Positions 41,704-51,973 of a stretch of DNA of 64,000 nt are shown here, one piece after another. The position numbers and the translations under genes are program-made. Numbering within the stretch: the first letter of the stretch is position 1; each line of letters starts with the position of its first letter. This DNA comes from Ferrigenium kumadai (lineage in GTDB: Bacteria; Pseudomonadota; Gammaproteobacteria; Burkholderiales; Gallionellaceae), in the NCBI RefSeq assembly GCF_018324385.1, contig NZ_AP019536.1, positions 1 to 64,000 on the forward strand, read 5' to 3'. Under the pieces are notes generated by a model. The model did no database searches. It had not been told where the DNA came from and saw only the letters and a list, made by a program, of their open reading frames with translations.

Positions 41704-42089
41704 TTATTCATGGTCTGGAAGATTTTTTGCAGTTTTTCGTCGAGCGTAGCGGCGGTGAACGGTTTGACGACATAGCCGCTGGCGCCTGCCTGCGCCGCTT
41801 CGATGATGTTCTCGCGCTTGGCTTCGGCGGTCACCATTAATACCGGCAGATGCTTGAGTGTTGCGTCGGCACGGATGGAGCGGAGCAGCTCGATGCCGGT
41901 CATGTTGGGCATGTTCCAGTCCGACACCACGAACTGGAAATTGCCCGCGCGCAGCTTGCTCAAGGCGTCGACGCCGTCCTCGGCTTCCTCGACGTTGGTG
42001 AAGCCGAGCTCCTTCAAAAGGTTGCGCACGATGCGCCGCATGGTGGAAAAGTCGTCCACCACCAAAAATTTCATGTTCGGGTCTGCCAA
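41700..42089 (-). CDS. cheY: Chemotaxis response regulator CheY
   Basis: Single-domain receiver that binds the flagellar motor when phosphorylated. In 129 residues it has D12/D13, phosphoacceptor D57 ([12 protein letters not shown]), T87 (MVTAEAK) and K109 (YVVKPFT). The start is TTG, with AGGAG 6-7 bases upstream; the first ATG lies five codons inside. The cheY-cheZ pair overlaps and is not accompanied by other chemotaxis genes in this window. Confidence 0.95.
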   Translation of the reverse strand: MADPNMKFLVVDDFSTMRRIVRNLLKELGFTNVEEAEDGVDALSKLRAGNFQFVVSDWNMPNMTGIELLRSIRADATLKHLPVLMVTAEAKRENIIEAAQAGASGYVVKPFTAATLDEKLQKIFQTMNK

Positions 42090-42192
42090 AATAAACTCCT
42101 GATTACTACGAACTACTTGCTAACGATGCGCGCATGATATCCAAAAATGCCGCTGAACAGTAGGCTGATTCGGGAGTATGGATGCAGGGGGG

Positions 42193-42224
42193 CATAGCCG
42201 CTTCCCCTATAGGAAGCGGCTATG
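42193..42224. terminator. Long hairpin downstream of the slipin gene
   Basis: CATAGCCGCTTCC and GGAAGCGGCTATG form a perfect 13-bp stem with a 6-base loop between the slipin stop and the cheY start. There is no clear T-run on either strand, so it is a plausible but unproven 3' end of the nfeD-slipin transcript. The rest of the gap (42090-42242) holds only the cheY ribosome-binding site. Confidence 0.5.
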
Positions 42225-42242
42225 GGTGGAGAAGGCATGTGG

Positions 42243-42998
42243 TTACCCGCGGTCGGCGCCGAGCAGGGTCTTGGACAGCTCCACCGGCAGCGGGAAGACG
42301 ATGGTGTTGCTCTTGTCGCCGGCGATGGCGTTGAGGGTCTGCAGGTAACGCAGCTGCATGGCCTGTGGTGATTGCGCCAGTACCCGGGCGGCCTGGAGCA
42401 GTTTTTCGGAGGCTTGCAGTTCGCCCTCTGCATGGATCACCTTGGCGCGCCGCTCGCGCTCGGCCTCGGCCTGGCGGGCGATGGCGCGCACCATGGATTC
42501 GTCGATGTCCACGCGCTTGATCTCCACGGTCGTTACCTTGACGCCCCAGGCATCGGTCTGCGCGTCGAGTATCTGCTGGATGTCGGCGTTCAGGCGTTCG
42601 CGTTCGGCCAGCATGACGTCCAGTTCATGCTTGCCCAACACCGACCGCAAGGTGGTTTGCGCCAACTGAGAAATGGCCTCGACGAAATGCTCCACCTGGA
42701 TGATGGCCTTCTGCGGATCGACCACACGAAAATACACCACCGCATTCACCTTCACCGAGACGTTGTCGCGCGAGATCACGTCCTGGCTCGGCACGTCCAT
42801 CACGACCACGCGCAGGTCCACGCGTACCATTTGCTGGATCCCCGGCACAATGATGATGAGTCCCGGCCCTTTTACTTTCCAGAAGCGCCCGAGCAGGAAT
42901 ACCACCCCGCGCTCGTATTCCCGCAAGATGCGGACGCTGGATACTACGAGGACGATGACGAGCATCAACACGCCGCTCCAGCCGAAATCCCAGATCAT
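42243..42998 (-). CDS. Slipin/stomatin-like SPFH membrane protein
   Basis: A 251-residue membrane-anchored SPFH protein of the slipin family. The N-terminal membrane helix (7-25) is followed by an SPFH domain ([43 protein letters not shown]) and a C-terminal coiled coil ([21 protein letters not shown]). It overlaps the NfeD-like protease gene by four bases. Slipin and NfeD proteins form conserved pairs linked to membrane protein quality control; a p-stomatin is cleaved by its NfeD partner in Pyrococcus. Confidence 0.94.
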   Translation of the reverse strand: MIWDFGWSGVLMLVIVLVVSSVRILREYERGVVFLLGRFWKVKGPGLIIIVPGIQQMVRVDLRVVVMDVPSQDVISRDNVSVKVNAVVYFRVVDPQKAIIQVEHFVEAISQLAQTTLRSVLGKHELDVMLAERERLNADIQQILDAQTDAWGVKVTTVEIKRVDIDESMVRAIARQAEAERERRAKVIHAEGELQASEKLLQAARVLAQSPQAMQLRYLQTLNAIAGDKSNTIVFPLPVELSKTLLGADRG

Positions 42999-44353
42999 GA
43001 TTCGTCTCCTTTCTGTTCCGGTTGTACTGCCAGGGTGAGTCCATCCACTGCTGCTATTCTTGCCCGCATACCGCGTTTTATGGGCGTTTCGCTGCGCGCC
43101 TGCCAGCGCTCGCCGAAGGCTAGCACCCAGCCTTCACGCTCGAAATCCTCGAGCGCTATCGCCGAGCCACCCACCATCGCCTCCGCGCCGGAGACAACCG
43201 GCCGGTGCCGTGCGCGCAGCGCTAAGGCCCCGATTCCGGCCAGCGCCAAGGCGCTGGTTATGGCCAGCGGCAGGATGAAGGCGAGTGAAACCTCCATACC
43301 CGGAATATTGGTGTCGACCAGCATGAGCGCTCCAATGACAAAGGCGGCGACACCCCCAATGCCCAGGATGCCGAAGCTGGGCAAGAAGGCCTCCGCGACC
43401 ATCATGGCAATACCCACCAGCAGGAGCAGTGCGCCGACGGCGTTGATCGGTAGCATGGCCAGCGCATAGAGCGCCAGAAGGAGGCTGATGACGCCGATGA
43501 TGCCGGCCACGCCGAAACCCGGAGTGTAGAACTCGAACAGCAGTCCGTAGATACCCAGCATCATCAGAATCAGTGCGATATTGGGATCGGCGACGGCCGT
43601 CAACAAACGCTCTTTCCAGCTGCGCTCGATGGTGATAACGGCACTGCCGTCGAGTGCCAGCCGGTGTTCGCTCCCTGCCAGACTGACGTTGCGCCCGTTA
43701 GCCTTACGCAGCAGGTCGGGCAGATCGGCGGCGACGAAGTCCACCACCTTCAGCCTCAGAGCGTCTTCGGCCGAGAGGCTGGCCGCTTCGCGTACCGCCT
43801 TTTCCGCCCACTCGGCGTTGCGGTGGCGCAGTTGGGCGAGGCTGCGCAGGTAGGCGGCGGCATCCTGCATGACCTTCTTTTCCATAGTGCTGTCGCCTTG
43901 CGAGCGCTCTTTTTCATCCGATGGTCGATTGGGGGGCGGGCTATTGCCGCCGATACCGATGGCTACCGGCGTGGCGGCACCGAGGTTGGTACCGGGTGCC
44001 ATGGCGGCGATGTGGCTGGCATACAGGATATAGGTGCCCGCGCTGGCGGCGCGCGCTCCTGACGGGGCGACATAGGTGGCCACGGGGACGGGCGAGGCGA
44101 GTATGCCCTGGATCATCTCGCGCATCGACGAATCGAGACCGCCGGGTGTGTTGAGCCTGAGTACCAGCAATTCGGCTTGGGACTGCTTGGCTTCGTTCAG
44201 TGTGCGCAGGAAATAGGCGGAGGTGGCCGGGCTGATGGCGCCGTCGATTTCGGCCACGACGACCGTCTTGGCAAGGGCGGTGAGTGGCAGGAACAACAGC
44301 GCGGCCGCGCAGAGGAAGCATTCCAACAGTCTATTACCGGCCATTCGGGGCAT
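42995..44353 (-). CDS. NfeD-type membrane serine protease (ClpP class)
   Basis: A 452-residue protein. After a signal peptide or anchor (to about 29) comes a ClpP-like domain (30-230) with catalytic Ser S104 in [10 protein letters not shown] and a candidate Lys in the [13 protein letters not shown] helix. Four to five membrane helices follow (about 255-385) and a C-terminal OB-fold NfeD domain ([22 protein letters not shown]). The ATG at 44353 has GGGAG 5-6 bases upstream. This ribosome-binding site lies inside a 9-bp hairpin. Translationally coupled to the slipin gene. Confidence 0.93.
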   Translation of the reverse strand: MPRMAGNRLLECFLCAAALLFLPLTALAKTVVVAEIDGAISPATSAYFLRTLNEAKQSQAELLVLRLNTPGGLDSSMREMIQGILASPVPVATYVAPSGARAASAGTYILYASHIAAMAPGTNLGAATPVAIGIGGNSPPPNRPSDEKERSQGDSTMEKKVMQDAAAYLRSLAQLRHRNAEWAEKAVREAASLSAEDALRLKVVDFVAADLPDLLRKANGRNVSLAGSEHRLALDGSAVITIERSWKERLLTAVADPNIALILMMLGIYGLLFEFYTPGFGVAGIIGVISLLLALYALAMLPINAVGALLLLVGIAMMVAEAFLPSFGILGIGGVAAFVIGALMLVDTNIPGMEVSLAFILPLAITSALALAGIGALALRARHRPVVSGAEAMVGGSAIALEDFEREGWVLAFGERWQARSETPIKRGMRARIAAVDGLTLAVQPEQKGDES

Positions 44354-44358
44354 GACTA

Positions 44359-44385
44359 CTCCCGCACTTTGTTATCGTGCGGGAG
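44359..44385 (-). promoter_or_regulatory. Hairpin sequestering the nfeD ribosome-binding site
   Basis: On the minus strand CTCCCGCAC and GTGCGGGAG form a perfect 9-bp, GC-rich stem with a 9-base loop. The 3' arm contains GGGAG, the only ribosome-binding site for the NfeD-type gene, ending 5 bases before its ATG. If transcribed, the folded leader would block translation. No T-run follows, which argues against a simple terminator of the upstream DUF4124 gene. Confidence 0.55.
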
Positions 44386-44462
44386 TTATATGCGTCGGGT
44401 AACGGAACGGCAATACGCTGAAACACCCAATTCGTCACGCCCAAGGGCGGGAGATGGCGGAG

Positions 44463-45071
44463 CTATTGTCCAGTCAGTTCTTTGTAGCGCGCCTTGTCTG
44501 CATCGTAACGAGCTTCCACGGCGGCCTTGTCAGCCTTGGCTTTTTCCAGGTCCTGTTGTGCCTTGTTCAACCGCGCTTGGGATTCCTGCAGGTCCTCCTG
44601 CAAGGATTTCGGGATCTTGCGGTTTGACTTGGTGAAGTCATCGGCCTCTTTCTGCAGGCCAAGGAGATTGTTGTTGGCCATCTTGACCTGGGAGTTCATG
44701 CTGTTGAGGCGGGCGTCGACCTGTTGCAGGTTGCGGCTGCGCGCCAGGTCGATTTCCTTCACGTTGCTGTATGTGTTCAGCAGCGCCTTGTCGCGGCGCT
44801 TCTGTTCGAGCGCGACTTCTGCATCGCTGCGCTTTTTGGCATCGGCTTCCTCCTTGGAGCGGCGCTCTTCGGGAGTAAGCACCTCTTGTTTTTTGATCAC
44901 GCGCCCGGACTTGTTCAATTCGCTTCGGTCCTTGTTGGCATACTCGGGCGGGATGGTCTCGCCGTAGTGCGTGACGCCCTGGTCGTCCACCCATTTGTAC
45001 ATCTTCGCCGCAGCGGGCAGGCTGAAAGAGAAGCCGATGATGAGTGCGGCAAGCAACTTGGATTTATGCAT
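44463..45071 (-). CDS. DUF4124 domain-containing exported protein
   Basis: A 202-residue exported protein. The signal peptide (to about 22) is followed by a DUF4124 domain ([21 protein letters not shown]), then a long charged coiled coil (about 60-202, rich in Lys, Glu and Gln). GGAG sits before the ATG. It overlaps the end of pyrE by eight bases and so belongs to the pyrE unit. The domain is common in proteobacterial periplasmic proteins of unknown function. A second, smaller DUF4124 protein lies at 48.9 kb. Confidence 0.85.
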   Translation of the reverse strand: MHKSKLLAALIIGFSFSLPAAAKMYKWVDDQGVTHYGETIPPEYANKDRSELNKSGRVIKKQEVLTPEERRSKEEADAKKRSDAEVALEQKRRDKALLNTYSNVKEIDLARSRNLQQVDARLNSMNSQVKMANNNLLGLQKEADDFTKSNRKIPKSLQEDLQESQARLNKAQQDLEKAKADKAAVEARYDADKARYKELTGQ

Positions 45072-45714
45072 TTTTCACTCCATAACGATCACGATAAGCC
45101 TGTACGGCGGACAGATTCTGCACCATGCCGGCTTCGCCCTGCAAATAGCCGAGCAGGTCGTCCAGTGTGGCGATAGGCACCACCGGGATGTCGTAGTTGC
45201 GCTGCACTTCTTGCACCGCGGACAGTTCGGTCTGGCCTTTTTCCATGCGATCCAGTGCAATGACCACACCGCAGGGCTCGGCGCCGGCGGCGCGGATCAG
45301 TTCGATGGATTCGCGCACCGAAGTGCCGGCGGAGATCACGTCATCGATGATCAGCACGCGCCCCTGCAGTTTTGCTCCGACCGTGGTGCCGCCCTCGCCG
45401 TGGTCTTTCGCTTCCTTGCGGTTGTAGCAATAGGGCACGTTGCGCCCCTGTTCGGCCAGCGCGATGGCGGTGCCCGCCGCGAGCGGGATGCCCTTGTAGG
45501 CCGGGCCGAACAGCATGTCGAAGGGAATGTTCGAAGCAAGGATCGCCTGTGCATAGAACTGCGAAAGATTCCTCAGGGCGTCCCCGTCGTTGAACAGGCC
45601 GGCATTGAAGAAGTACGGCGACAGGCGTCCGGCTTTGGTCTGGAATTCGCCGAAGCACAGCACCTTCTGCTGCACGGCGAAGCGGATGAAATCTTGTCTG
45701 AAGTTGTTATACAT
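45064..45714 (-). CDS. pyrE: Orotate phosphoribosyltransferase
   Basis: Forms OMP from orotate and PRPP in pyrimidine synthesis. The 216-residue protein begins [36 protein letters not shown] (split here: the start [14 protein letters not shown] and [16 protein letters not shown] are the family opening). The PRPP loop is [13 protein letters not shown]. The ATG at 45714 matches the normal PyrE N-terminus; longer in-frame starts would only add non-family residues. It has no strong ribosome-binding site. It is divergent from xthA across 68 bases. Confidence 0.96.
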   Translation of the reverse strand: MYNNFRQDFIRFAVQQKVLCFGEFQTKAGRLSPYFFNAGLFNDGDALRNLSQFYAQAILASNIPFDMLFGPAYKGIPLAAGTAIALAEQGRNVPYCYNRKEAKDHGEGGTTVGAKLQGRVLIIDDVISAGTSVRESIELIRAAGAEPCGVVIALDRMEKGQTELSAVQEVQRNYDIPVVPIATLDDLLGYLQGEAGMVQNLSAVQAYRDRYGVKNA

Positions 45715-45782
45715 GGCGGTCGCGGTAGTAAGGATGATGGTGGCCATTATAATGGCGCGCCTTTTATCCATAGAAGAATTTC

Positions 45783-46550
45783 ATGCGCATCGTCACGGTC
45801 AATTTGAACGGCATTCGCTCCGCCGCCAGCAAGGGTTTTTATGAGTGGCTTGCGCAGCAGGATGCGGACATTGTATGTCTGCAGGAACTCAAGGCGCAGG
45901 CCGCGGACATGACGCAGCAGATGCTCGCTCCCGAGGGTTTTCACGGGTGTTTCCATTATGCGGAAAAGAAAGGCTACAGCGGGGTGGGCATCTATTCCAG
46001 ACGCAAGCCGGATGCGGTGATCGAGGGGCTGGGTATCGCCGAGTTCGACAGCGAGGGACGTTATCTCGAGGCGCAGTTCGACAATCTCAGCGTGGTGTCG
46101 CTCTATTTGCCCTCCGGCTCCAGCGGCGAAGAGCGGCAGACAGTGAAGTTCCGGTTCATGGCGGCGTTCATGCCCCATCTTGTTGCGCTCAAGCAAAGCG
46201 GGCGCGACGTCATCCTGTGCGGCGACTGGAATATCGCCCATACCGAAAAAGACCTCAAAAACTGGCGCGGCAACAAGAAGAACTCAGGTTTCCTGCCGGA
46301 GGAGCGCGCGTGGCTGACGGAGCTTTTCAACCAGGTTGGATTCGTCGATGTGTTCCGGAAGGTGCATCCCGAACTCGAAGCCTACACGTGGTGGTCGAAC
46401 CGGGGCCAGGCATGGGCCAAGGATGTCGGTTGGCGCATCGACTACCAGATCGCCACGCCTGGTGTCGCCGAGCAGGCGGAATCGGCGGCGATCTACAAGG
46501 CGCAGCGTTTTTCCGACCACGCGCCGCTGACTATCGATTATCGGGATTAG
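45783..46550 (+). CDS. xthA: Exodeoxyribonuclease III
   Basis: AP endonuclease/3'-5' exonuclease of base excision repair. The 255 residues match the exonuclease III family: RIVTVNLNGIRSA, LQELK, SRRKPDAVIEGLG, GDWNIAHTEKDLKN and the C-terminal WRIDYQIATP with SDHAPLTIDY catalytic Asp/His. The gap to pyrE contains ATTATAAT (centred near 45750), a palindromic -10-like element that could serve both genes. Confidence 0.96.
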   Translation: MRIVTVNLNGIRSAASKGFYEWLAQQDADIVCLQELKAQAADMTQQMLAPEGFHGCFHYAEKKGYSGVGIYSRRKPDAVIEGLGIAEFDSEGRYLEAQFDNLSVVSLYLPSGSSGEERQTVKFRFMAAFMPHLVALKQSGRDVILCGDWNIAHTEKDLKNWRGNKKNSGFLPEERAWLTELFNQVGFVDVFRKVHPELEAYTWWSNRGQAWAKDVGWRIDYQIATPGVAEQAESAAIYKAQRFSDHAPLTIDYRD

Positions 46551-46554
46551 GGAC

Positions 46555-47007
46555 CTAGCTCTGTTTCCAAGGCAGGCCGGCCGCGCGCCAGCCGCCGACG
46601 GTGTTGCGATGGTTTTCGTTGTCCATCTCGCCCTCGAAGCCTTCCAGCACGTTGTAGCAGTCACTGAAACCCGCCTTGGTGGCGGCTGTGGCGGCGTGAT
46701 GCGAGCGGCCGCCGCTGCGGCAGATGAACATCACCAAGGCTTCCTTGTCCACTTGCTGTTCCAGTTCAGCGACGAAATTCGGGTTGGGTTTCATTCCCGG
46801 ATAAGTCGCCCACTCGATCTCCACTGAACCGGGAACACGGCCAACCCAGTCCAGCTCGGCGCGCGTGCGCACGTCTACGAGTTTGACGCCGGGCGCGGAT
46901 TGCAGGATCGCATAGGCTTCGTCGGGATGCAGCGCACCCTCGTAGGGCAGGTTCATTTCTTTCGCGCGTTGCTGGGCTTCATGCAGGATCTCGGTGATTT
47001 TCCCCAT
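46555..47007 (-). CDS. Rhodanese-like domain protein
   Basis: A single-domain, 150-residue rhodanese-like protein. The active-site loop is C-R-S-G-G-R in MFICRSGGRSHHAA, the CDC25/rhodanese signature, and the N-terminal VKLVDVRTRAELDWVGRVPGS is the usual opening. The ATG at 47007 has AGGAAG upstream; an upstream in-frame extension to 47127 looks noncoding. It may act in sulfur transfer; the donor is not clear. It ends 5 bases from the convergent xthA. Confidence 0.9.
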   Translation of the reverse strand: MGKITEILHEAQQRAKEMNLPYEGALHPDEAYAILQSAPGVKLVDVRTRAELDWVGRVPGSVEIEWATYPGMKPNPNFVAELEQQVDKEALVMFICRSGGRSHHAATAATKAGFSDCYNVLEGFEGEMDNENHRNTVGGWRAAGLPWKQS

Positions 47008-47154
47008 GTGGTTTCTTCCTGTGGCTGGGTTAATGGATTCGGCGCAGGTGCTATGCAGCGTGGCACAGATGCATACTAGCGCAACCGATATGAAAATTAC
47101 ACCCATCCACATCGCACCGGAGGCCACTTCGCCCCATTCAGATGCACCTCCATT

Positions 47155-47205
47155 TGCGCACTAGATTGGTGCATAAATGGAAGGTAATTGCCCATTTTTG
47201 GTGCA
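47155..47205. promoter_or_regulatory. Two NtrC-like enhancer sites upstream of glnA
   Basis: Site 1 (47157-47173) reads CGCACT-N5-GGTGCA and site 2 (47189-47205) reads TGCCCA-N5-GGTGCA. Both keep the full right half of the NtrC consensus TGCACC-N5-GGTGCA and partly match the left half. Their right halves are 32 bases apart, three helical turns, which equals the spacing reported for the E. coli glnA enhancer. They lie about 90-130 bases upstream of the predicted sigma54 start. The rest of the 336-base gap before glnA has no supported gene. Confidence 0.7.
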
Positions 47206-47266
47206 AAGATTTTCTGTGCCGTGTCGCGGGCTTATGGCACAATGCCGCCTTTCTATGCGGATAGGA

Positions 47267-47284
47267 TTGGCACGCTTTCTGCAT
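47267..47284 (+). promoter_or_regulatory. Sigma54 promoter of glnA
   Basis: TTGGCACGCTTTCTGCAT matches the sigma54 consensus TGGCACG-N4-TTGCW with the required GG-N10-GC spacing (GG at 47269-47270, GC at 47281-47282). Transcription should start near 47294, about 50 bases before the glnA ATG. The NtrC-like sites upstream and the ntrB/ntrC genes downstream support NtrC control. Confidence 0.85.
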
Positions 47285-47343
47285 TCTGAATTCCGGGTTT
47301 CGTGAATTTTGTTCGCTGTTTTATTTGATCTTTGGAGAGAGTT

Positions 47344-48759
47344 ATGTCGATGACGGCAAATGATGTGTTGAAGATGATTAAGGACCACGACGTCAAGTTC
47401 GTGGATTTCCGTTTCACCGATACCCGCGGTAAAGAGCAGCACGTTGGTGTGCCTGCCAAGTACGTGGGTCTGGACAAGTTCGAAGAAGGCCACGCCTTCG
47501 ACGGTTCCTCGATCGCCGGCTGGAAGGGCATCCAGGCTTCCGACATGCTGCTGATGCCGGATCCGACCACCGCCTACCTCGATCCGTTCATGGACGAGAA
47601 CACCTTGGTCATCACCTGCGACGTGATCGAGCCGTCCGACGGCAAGGGCTACGACCGCGACCCGCGCTCCATCGCGAAGCGCGCCGAAGCGTACCTGAAG
47701 TCCACCGGTCTGGGCGACACCGCCTTCTTCGGTCCCGAGCCGGAATTCTTCATTTTTGATTCCGTGACCTGGACCGTCGACATGTCCGGCTGCTCGCTGA
47801 AGATCAACTCCGAAGAGGCCGCATGGGCCACCGGCGAGAAGTTCGAAGGCGGCAACACCGGCCACCGTCCGATGGTGAAGGGCGGCTACTTCCCAGTTCC
47901 TCCGGTCGACAGCCTGAACGACATCCGCGCCGCAATGTGCTTGGCGCTGGAAGACATCGGCATCGAAGTCGAAGTGCACCACCACGAAGTGGCGACCGCC
48001 GGCCAGTGCGAGATCGGCACCAAGTTCAACACCCTGGTGCGCCGCGCCGACCAGACTCAGGCCCTGAAGTACATTGTGCACAACGTCGCGCACCAGTACG
48101 GCAAGACCGCGACCTTCATGCCCAAGCCTATCGTCGGCGACAACGGTTCCGGCATGCACGTGCACCAGTCGATCTGGAAGGACGGCAAGAACACCTTCGC
48201 AGGCAACGGCTATGCAGGTCTGTCCGAGACCGCGCTGTACTACATCGGCGGTATCATCAAGCACGCCAAGTCGCTGAATGCGATCTGCAACCCCGGCACC
48301 AACTCCTACAAGCGTCTGGTCCCTCACTACGAAGCACCGGTGAAGATGGCCTACTCGGCGAAGAACCGTTCCGCTTCGATCCGCATCCCGCACGTCGCCA
48401 GCGACAAGGCTCGCCGCATCGAGGCCCGCTTCCCGGATCCGACTGCGAACCCGTACCTGTGCTTCGCCGCGCTGCTGATGGCCGGCCTGGACGGCATCCA
48501 GAACAAGATCCACCCCGGCGATCCGGCAGACAAGAACCTGTACGACCTGCCGCCGGAAGAGGATGCAAAGGTCCCGACCGTGTGCGCATCGTTGGACGAG
48601 GCCCTGGACGCTCTGGCCAAGGACCACGAGTACCTGACCCGCGGCGGCGTGTTCTCCAAGGACTTCCTCGAAGCCTTCATCACATTGAAGATGGAAGAGG
48701 TCAACAAGATCCGCATGACGACCCATCCGGTCGAGTTCGATATGTACTACAGCATCTAA
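47344..48759 (+). CDS. glnA: Glutamine synthetase, type I
   Basis: Assimilates ammonium by making glutamine from glutamate and ATP. The 471-residue dodecameric GSI is full length. Motifs include [34 protein letters not shown]-type nucleotide site ([14 protein letters not shown]) and the adenylylation tyrosine Y400 in NLYDLPPEE, so activity is probably tuned by GlnE and PII. The ATG at 47344 follows GGAGAGAG. It is followed by a strong terminator, then the ntrBC region. Confidence 0.99.
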   Translation: MSMTANDVLKMIKDHDVKFVDFRFTDTRGKEQHVGVPAKYVGLDKFEEGHAFDGSSIAGWKGIQASDMLLMPDPTTAYLDPFMDENTLVITCDVIEPSDGKGYDRDPRSIAKRAEAYLKSTGLGDTAFFGPEPEFFIFDSVTWTVDMSGCSLKINSEEAAWATGEKFEGGNTGHRPMVKGGYFPVPPVDSLNDIRAAMCLALEDIGIEVEVHHHEVATAGQCEIGTKFNTLVRRADQTQALKYIVHNVAHQYGKTATFMPKPIVGDNGSGMHVHQSIWKDGKNTFAGNGYAGLSETALYYIGGIIKHAKSLNAICNPGTNSYKRLVPHYEAPVKMAYSAKNRSASIRIPHVASDKARRIEARFPDPTANPYLCFAALLMAGLDGIQNKIHPGDPADKNLYDLPPEEDAKVPTVCASLDEALDALAKDHEYLTRGGVFSKDFLEAFITLKMEEVNKIRMTTHPVEFDMYYSI

Positions 48760-48781
48760 GCTGGGTCGCAAGGCAGTAAAC

Positions 48782-48807
48782 AAAACGGGGCTTTAAGCCC
48801 CGTTTTT
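48782..48807 (+). terminator. Rho-independent terminator after glnA
   Basis: AAAACGGGGCTT / AAGCCCCGTTTT forms a 12-base inverted repeat with a minimal loop and a following T-run, 22 bases after the glnA stop. This separates glnA from ntrBC. Confidence 0.92.
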
Positions 48808-48886
48808 ATTTGCATGCAGAACCCTGGGGGTTTGTCTGTGTCCGACGCTTGCCCTATACTTGCCGCGTTACTCCGAGGAACCGAAC

Positions 48887-49360
48887 ATGAAGCTTCGATA
48901 TTTGCTGGCCGTGTTGTGTGCTTGTCCAGTGCTGGCGCAAGCCGAGATCTACAAAGCCGTCGATGCTGACGGTCACGTTACCTATTCCAGCACGCCCATC
49001 AAGGGTGGCAAAAAGATCATTCTGGAGCCGTTGCCGACTTCGGTTCCGCCCGCGCGCCCGCGTTCCGCGGCTTCGCCGGAAGACTTCCCTCGAGTGGATG
49101 GTGCGACACAAAGGAATCGGGACGACGCACGCCGCAAGATTCTTGAAGATGAGCTGGCGACAGAACAAAAACTGCTGGCCGACGCACGCCAGAAGCTTCA
49201 GCTTGCCGAAGATACCCCGGAGGTCTACCGCGGCAAAGACGGGAAGACCTATCGTGCCGTTGCCAGGTATGAGGAAAATGTGAAGGCCGCTCAGGAAGAA
49301 GTGAGCCTGCATGAGAAGAATGTCGAAGCGCTGAAGACCGAGCTGTCCAAACTCAAGTAA
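48887..49360 (+). CDS. DUF4124 domain-containing exported protein
   Basis: A 157-residue exported protein with a signal peptide (MKLRYLLAVLCACPVLAQA), a short DUF4124 domain (EIYKAVDADGHVTYSSTPIK) and a charged helical C-terminus (about 75-157) that ends in Lys. GAGGAA sits 6 bases before the ATG at 48887. It stands between glnA and ntrB and could be cotranscribed with ntrBC. Function unknown; related in layout to the protein at 44.5 kb. Confidence 0.85.
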   Translation: MKLRYLLAVLCACPVLAQAEIYKAVDADGHVTYSSTPIKGGKKIILEPLPTSVPPARPRSAASPEDFPRVDGATQRNRDDARRKILEDELATEQKLLADARQKLQLAEDTPEVYRGKDGKTYRAVARYEENVKAAQEEVSLHEKNVEALKTELSKLK

Positions 49361-49399
49361 CCCAGACCGTCTGGCATGTTTTCTGCTTTGTAAGAACGT

Positions 49400-50440
49400 A
49401 TGCCGGACTTTCCCTCCCTCACACTGGAATACCTCGCCACCGCGGTCATCCTGCTGGACGACGAGTCGCGCATCGCCTATCTCAATCCGGCGGCGGAAAA
49501 CCTGTTCGATGTCAGCGGCAAGAACTTGCTGGGGCACTCGCCTCACCAGGCGTTTACCGACACGGAGCAGCTGTTCAGCGCGATGCAGCACGCCGTCAGC
49601 AACAACGCCAGCTATATCGAGCATGACCTGACGCTGGGTACACATGGACACGGCAAGCTGCACCTGCGCTGCGCCGTGACGCCGGTGCAACTTGCCAAAT
49701 CGCACTTGCTGCTGGAATTCCACCCCATCGACCGCCCGCTGAAACTGGCGCGCGAAGAGCAGATGCTGGACCAGACCCAGGCCAACCGCCTGCTCCTGCG
49801 CAATCTCGCGCACGAGATCAAGAACCCGCTCGGCGGCATCCGCGGCGCGGCACAGCTACTCGAACAGGAACTGGAGAAGCCGGCCCTGCGCGAATACACC
49901 CAGGTCATCGTTCAGGAAGCGGACCGGCTGCGCTCGCTGATGGAGAAGCTGCTCACGCCGCAGAACGCCTCGCATTACAGCGCGCTCAACATCCACGAGG
50001 TGCTGGAGCGGGTGCGCAGCGTGGTGCTGGCGGAGATGCCCGCGGGCTTGAAGATCCGGCGCGACTACGACATCAGCCTGCCCGCACTGGTTGGCGACAA
50101 GGAACAACTGATCCAGGCGATGCTCAACATCGTGCGCAACGCCGCGCAGGCGATGCATGGCCATGGGCAGATCACTCTGCGCACGCGCATCGCGCGCCAG
50201 GTGACACTTATCAAGCGCCGTTACCGTCTTGCGGTGATGGTACAGATCATCGATAACGGCCCTGGCATCCCGCCGGAATTGCAGGACAAGATCTTCTATC
50301 CGCTGGTCTCCGGCCGCGCCGACGGCCACGGACTTGGGCTGACGCTGGCGCAGGACTTCGTCAGCCAGCATGGCGGCACGATAGAGTTCGACAGTGAACC
50401 CGGACGCACGTGTTTTACCGTGATGCTTCCGCTTCCTTGA
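49400..50440 (+). CDS. ntrB: Nitrogen regulation sensor kinase NtrB (GlnL)
   Basis: Cytoplasmic kinase/phosphatase of NtrC, controlled by PII. The 346 residues hold an N-terminal PAS domain (LEYLATAVILLDDESRIAYLN), the phosphoacceptor H138 in RNLAHEIKNPLGGIRGAAQLL, and a GHKL ATPase (IIDNGPGIPPELQDKIFYPL, DGHGLGLTLAQ). No membrane segment. It is 10 bases upstream of ntrC, and the PII protein GlnK is encoded near the end of the window. Confidence 0.96.
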   Translation: MPDFPSLTLEYLATAVILLDDESRIAYLNPAAENLFDVSGKNLLGHSPHQAFTDTEQLFSAMQHAVSNNASYIEHDLTLGTHGHGKLHLRCAVTPVQLAKSHLLLEFHPIDRPLKLAREEQMLDQTQANRLLLRNLAHEIKNPLGGIRGAAQLLEQELEKPALREYTQVIVQEADRLRSLMEKLLTPQNASHYSALNIHEVLERVRSVVLAEMPAGLKIRRDYDISLPALVGDKEQLIQAMLNIVRNAAQAMHGHGQITLRTRIARQVTLIKRRYRLAVMVQIIDNGPGIPPELQDKIFYPLVSGRADGHGLGLTLAQDFVSQHGGTIEFDSEPGRTCFTVMLPLP

Positions 50441-50450
50441 GGTGACAGAC

Positions 50451-51847
<1,397 letters not shown>

Positions 51848-51851
<4 letters not shown>

Positions 51852-51970
51852 GGGCGGGCTTCAAACCCGCCCGTGAGGAATGGCGTTGGGAACCTTCGGG
51901 CAGGTTTGGCTTTGCATAGCCAATCGACTAGGCCGCATGCGGCAAGTCGCTGGTTAAAACCTGCCCCTAC
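51848..51970. repeat. REP/BIME-like palindromic element
   Basis: A 123-base element bounded by GTAGGGGCGGG (51848-51858) and the near-inverse CCTGCCCCTAC (51960-51970). It contains two hairpins: GGGCGGG...CCCGCCC (51852-51872) and GGGCAGGTTT...AAACCTGCCC (51898-51966). The pattern of two inverted GC-rich units resembles REP pairs or a small nonautonomous mobile element. It includes the ntrC stop codon and ends 3 bases from the end of the convergent mpl gene. Confidence 0.75.
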
Positions 51971-51973
51971 GTG

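Noticed and set aside
47008-47127. N-terminal extension of the rhodanese gene with a hydrophobic stretch
   Set aside because: The ATG at 47007 has a good ribosome-binding site and the extension runs into the glnA regulatory region.
47235-47250. Second sigma54-like sequence TGGCACAATGCCGCC upstream of glnA
   Set aside because: The GG and GC are only 9 bases apart instead of 10; the site at 47267 is correct.
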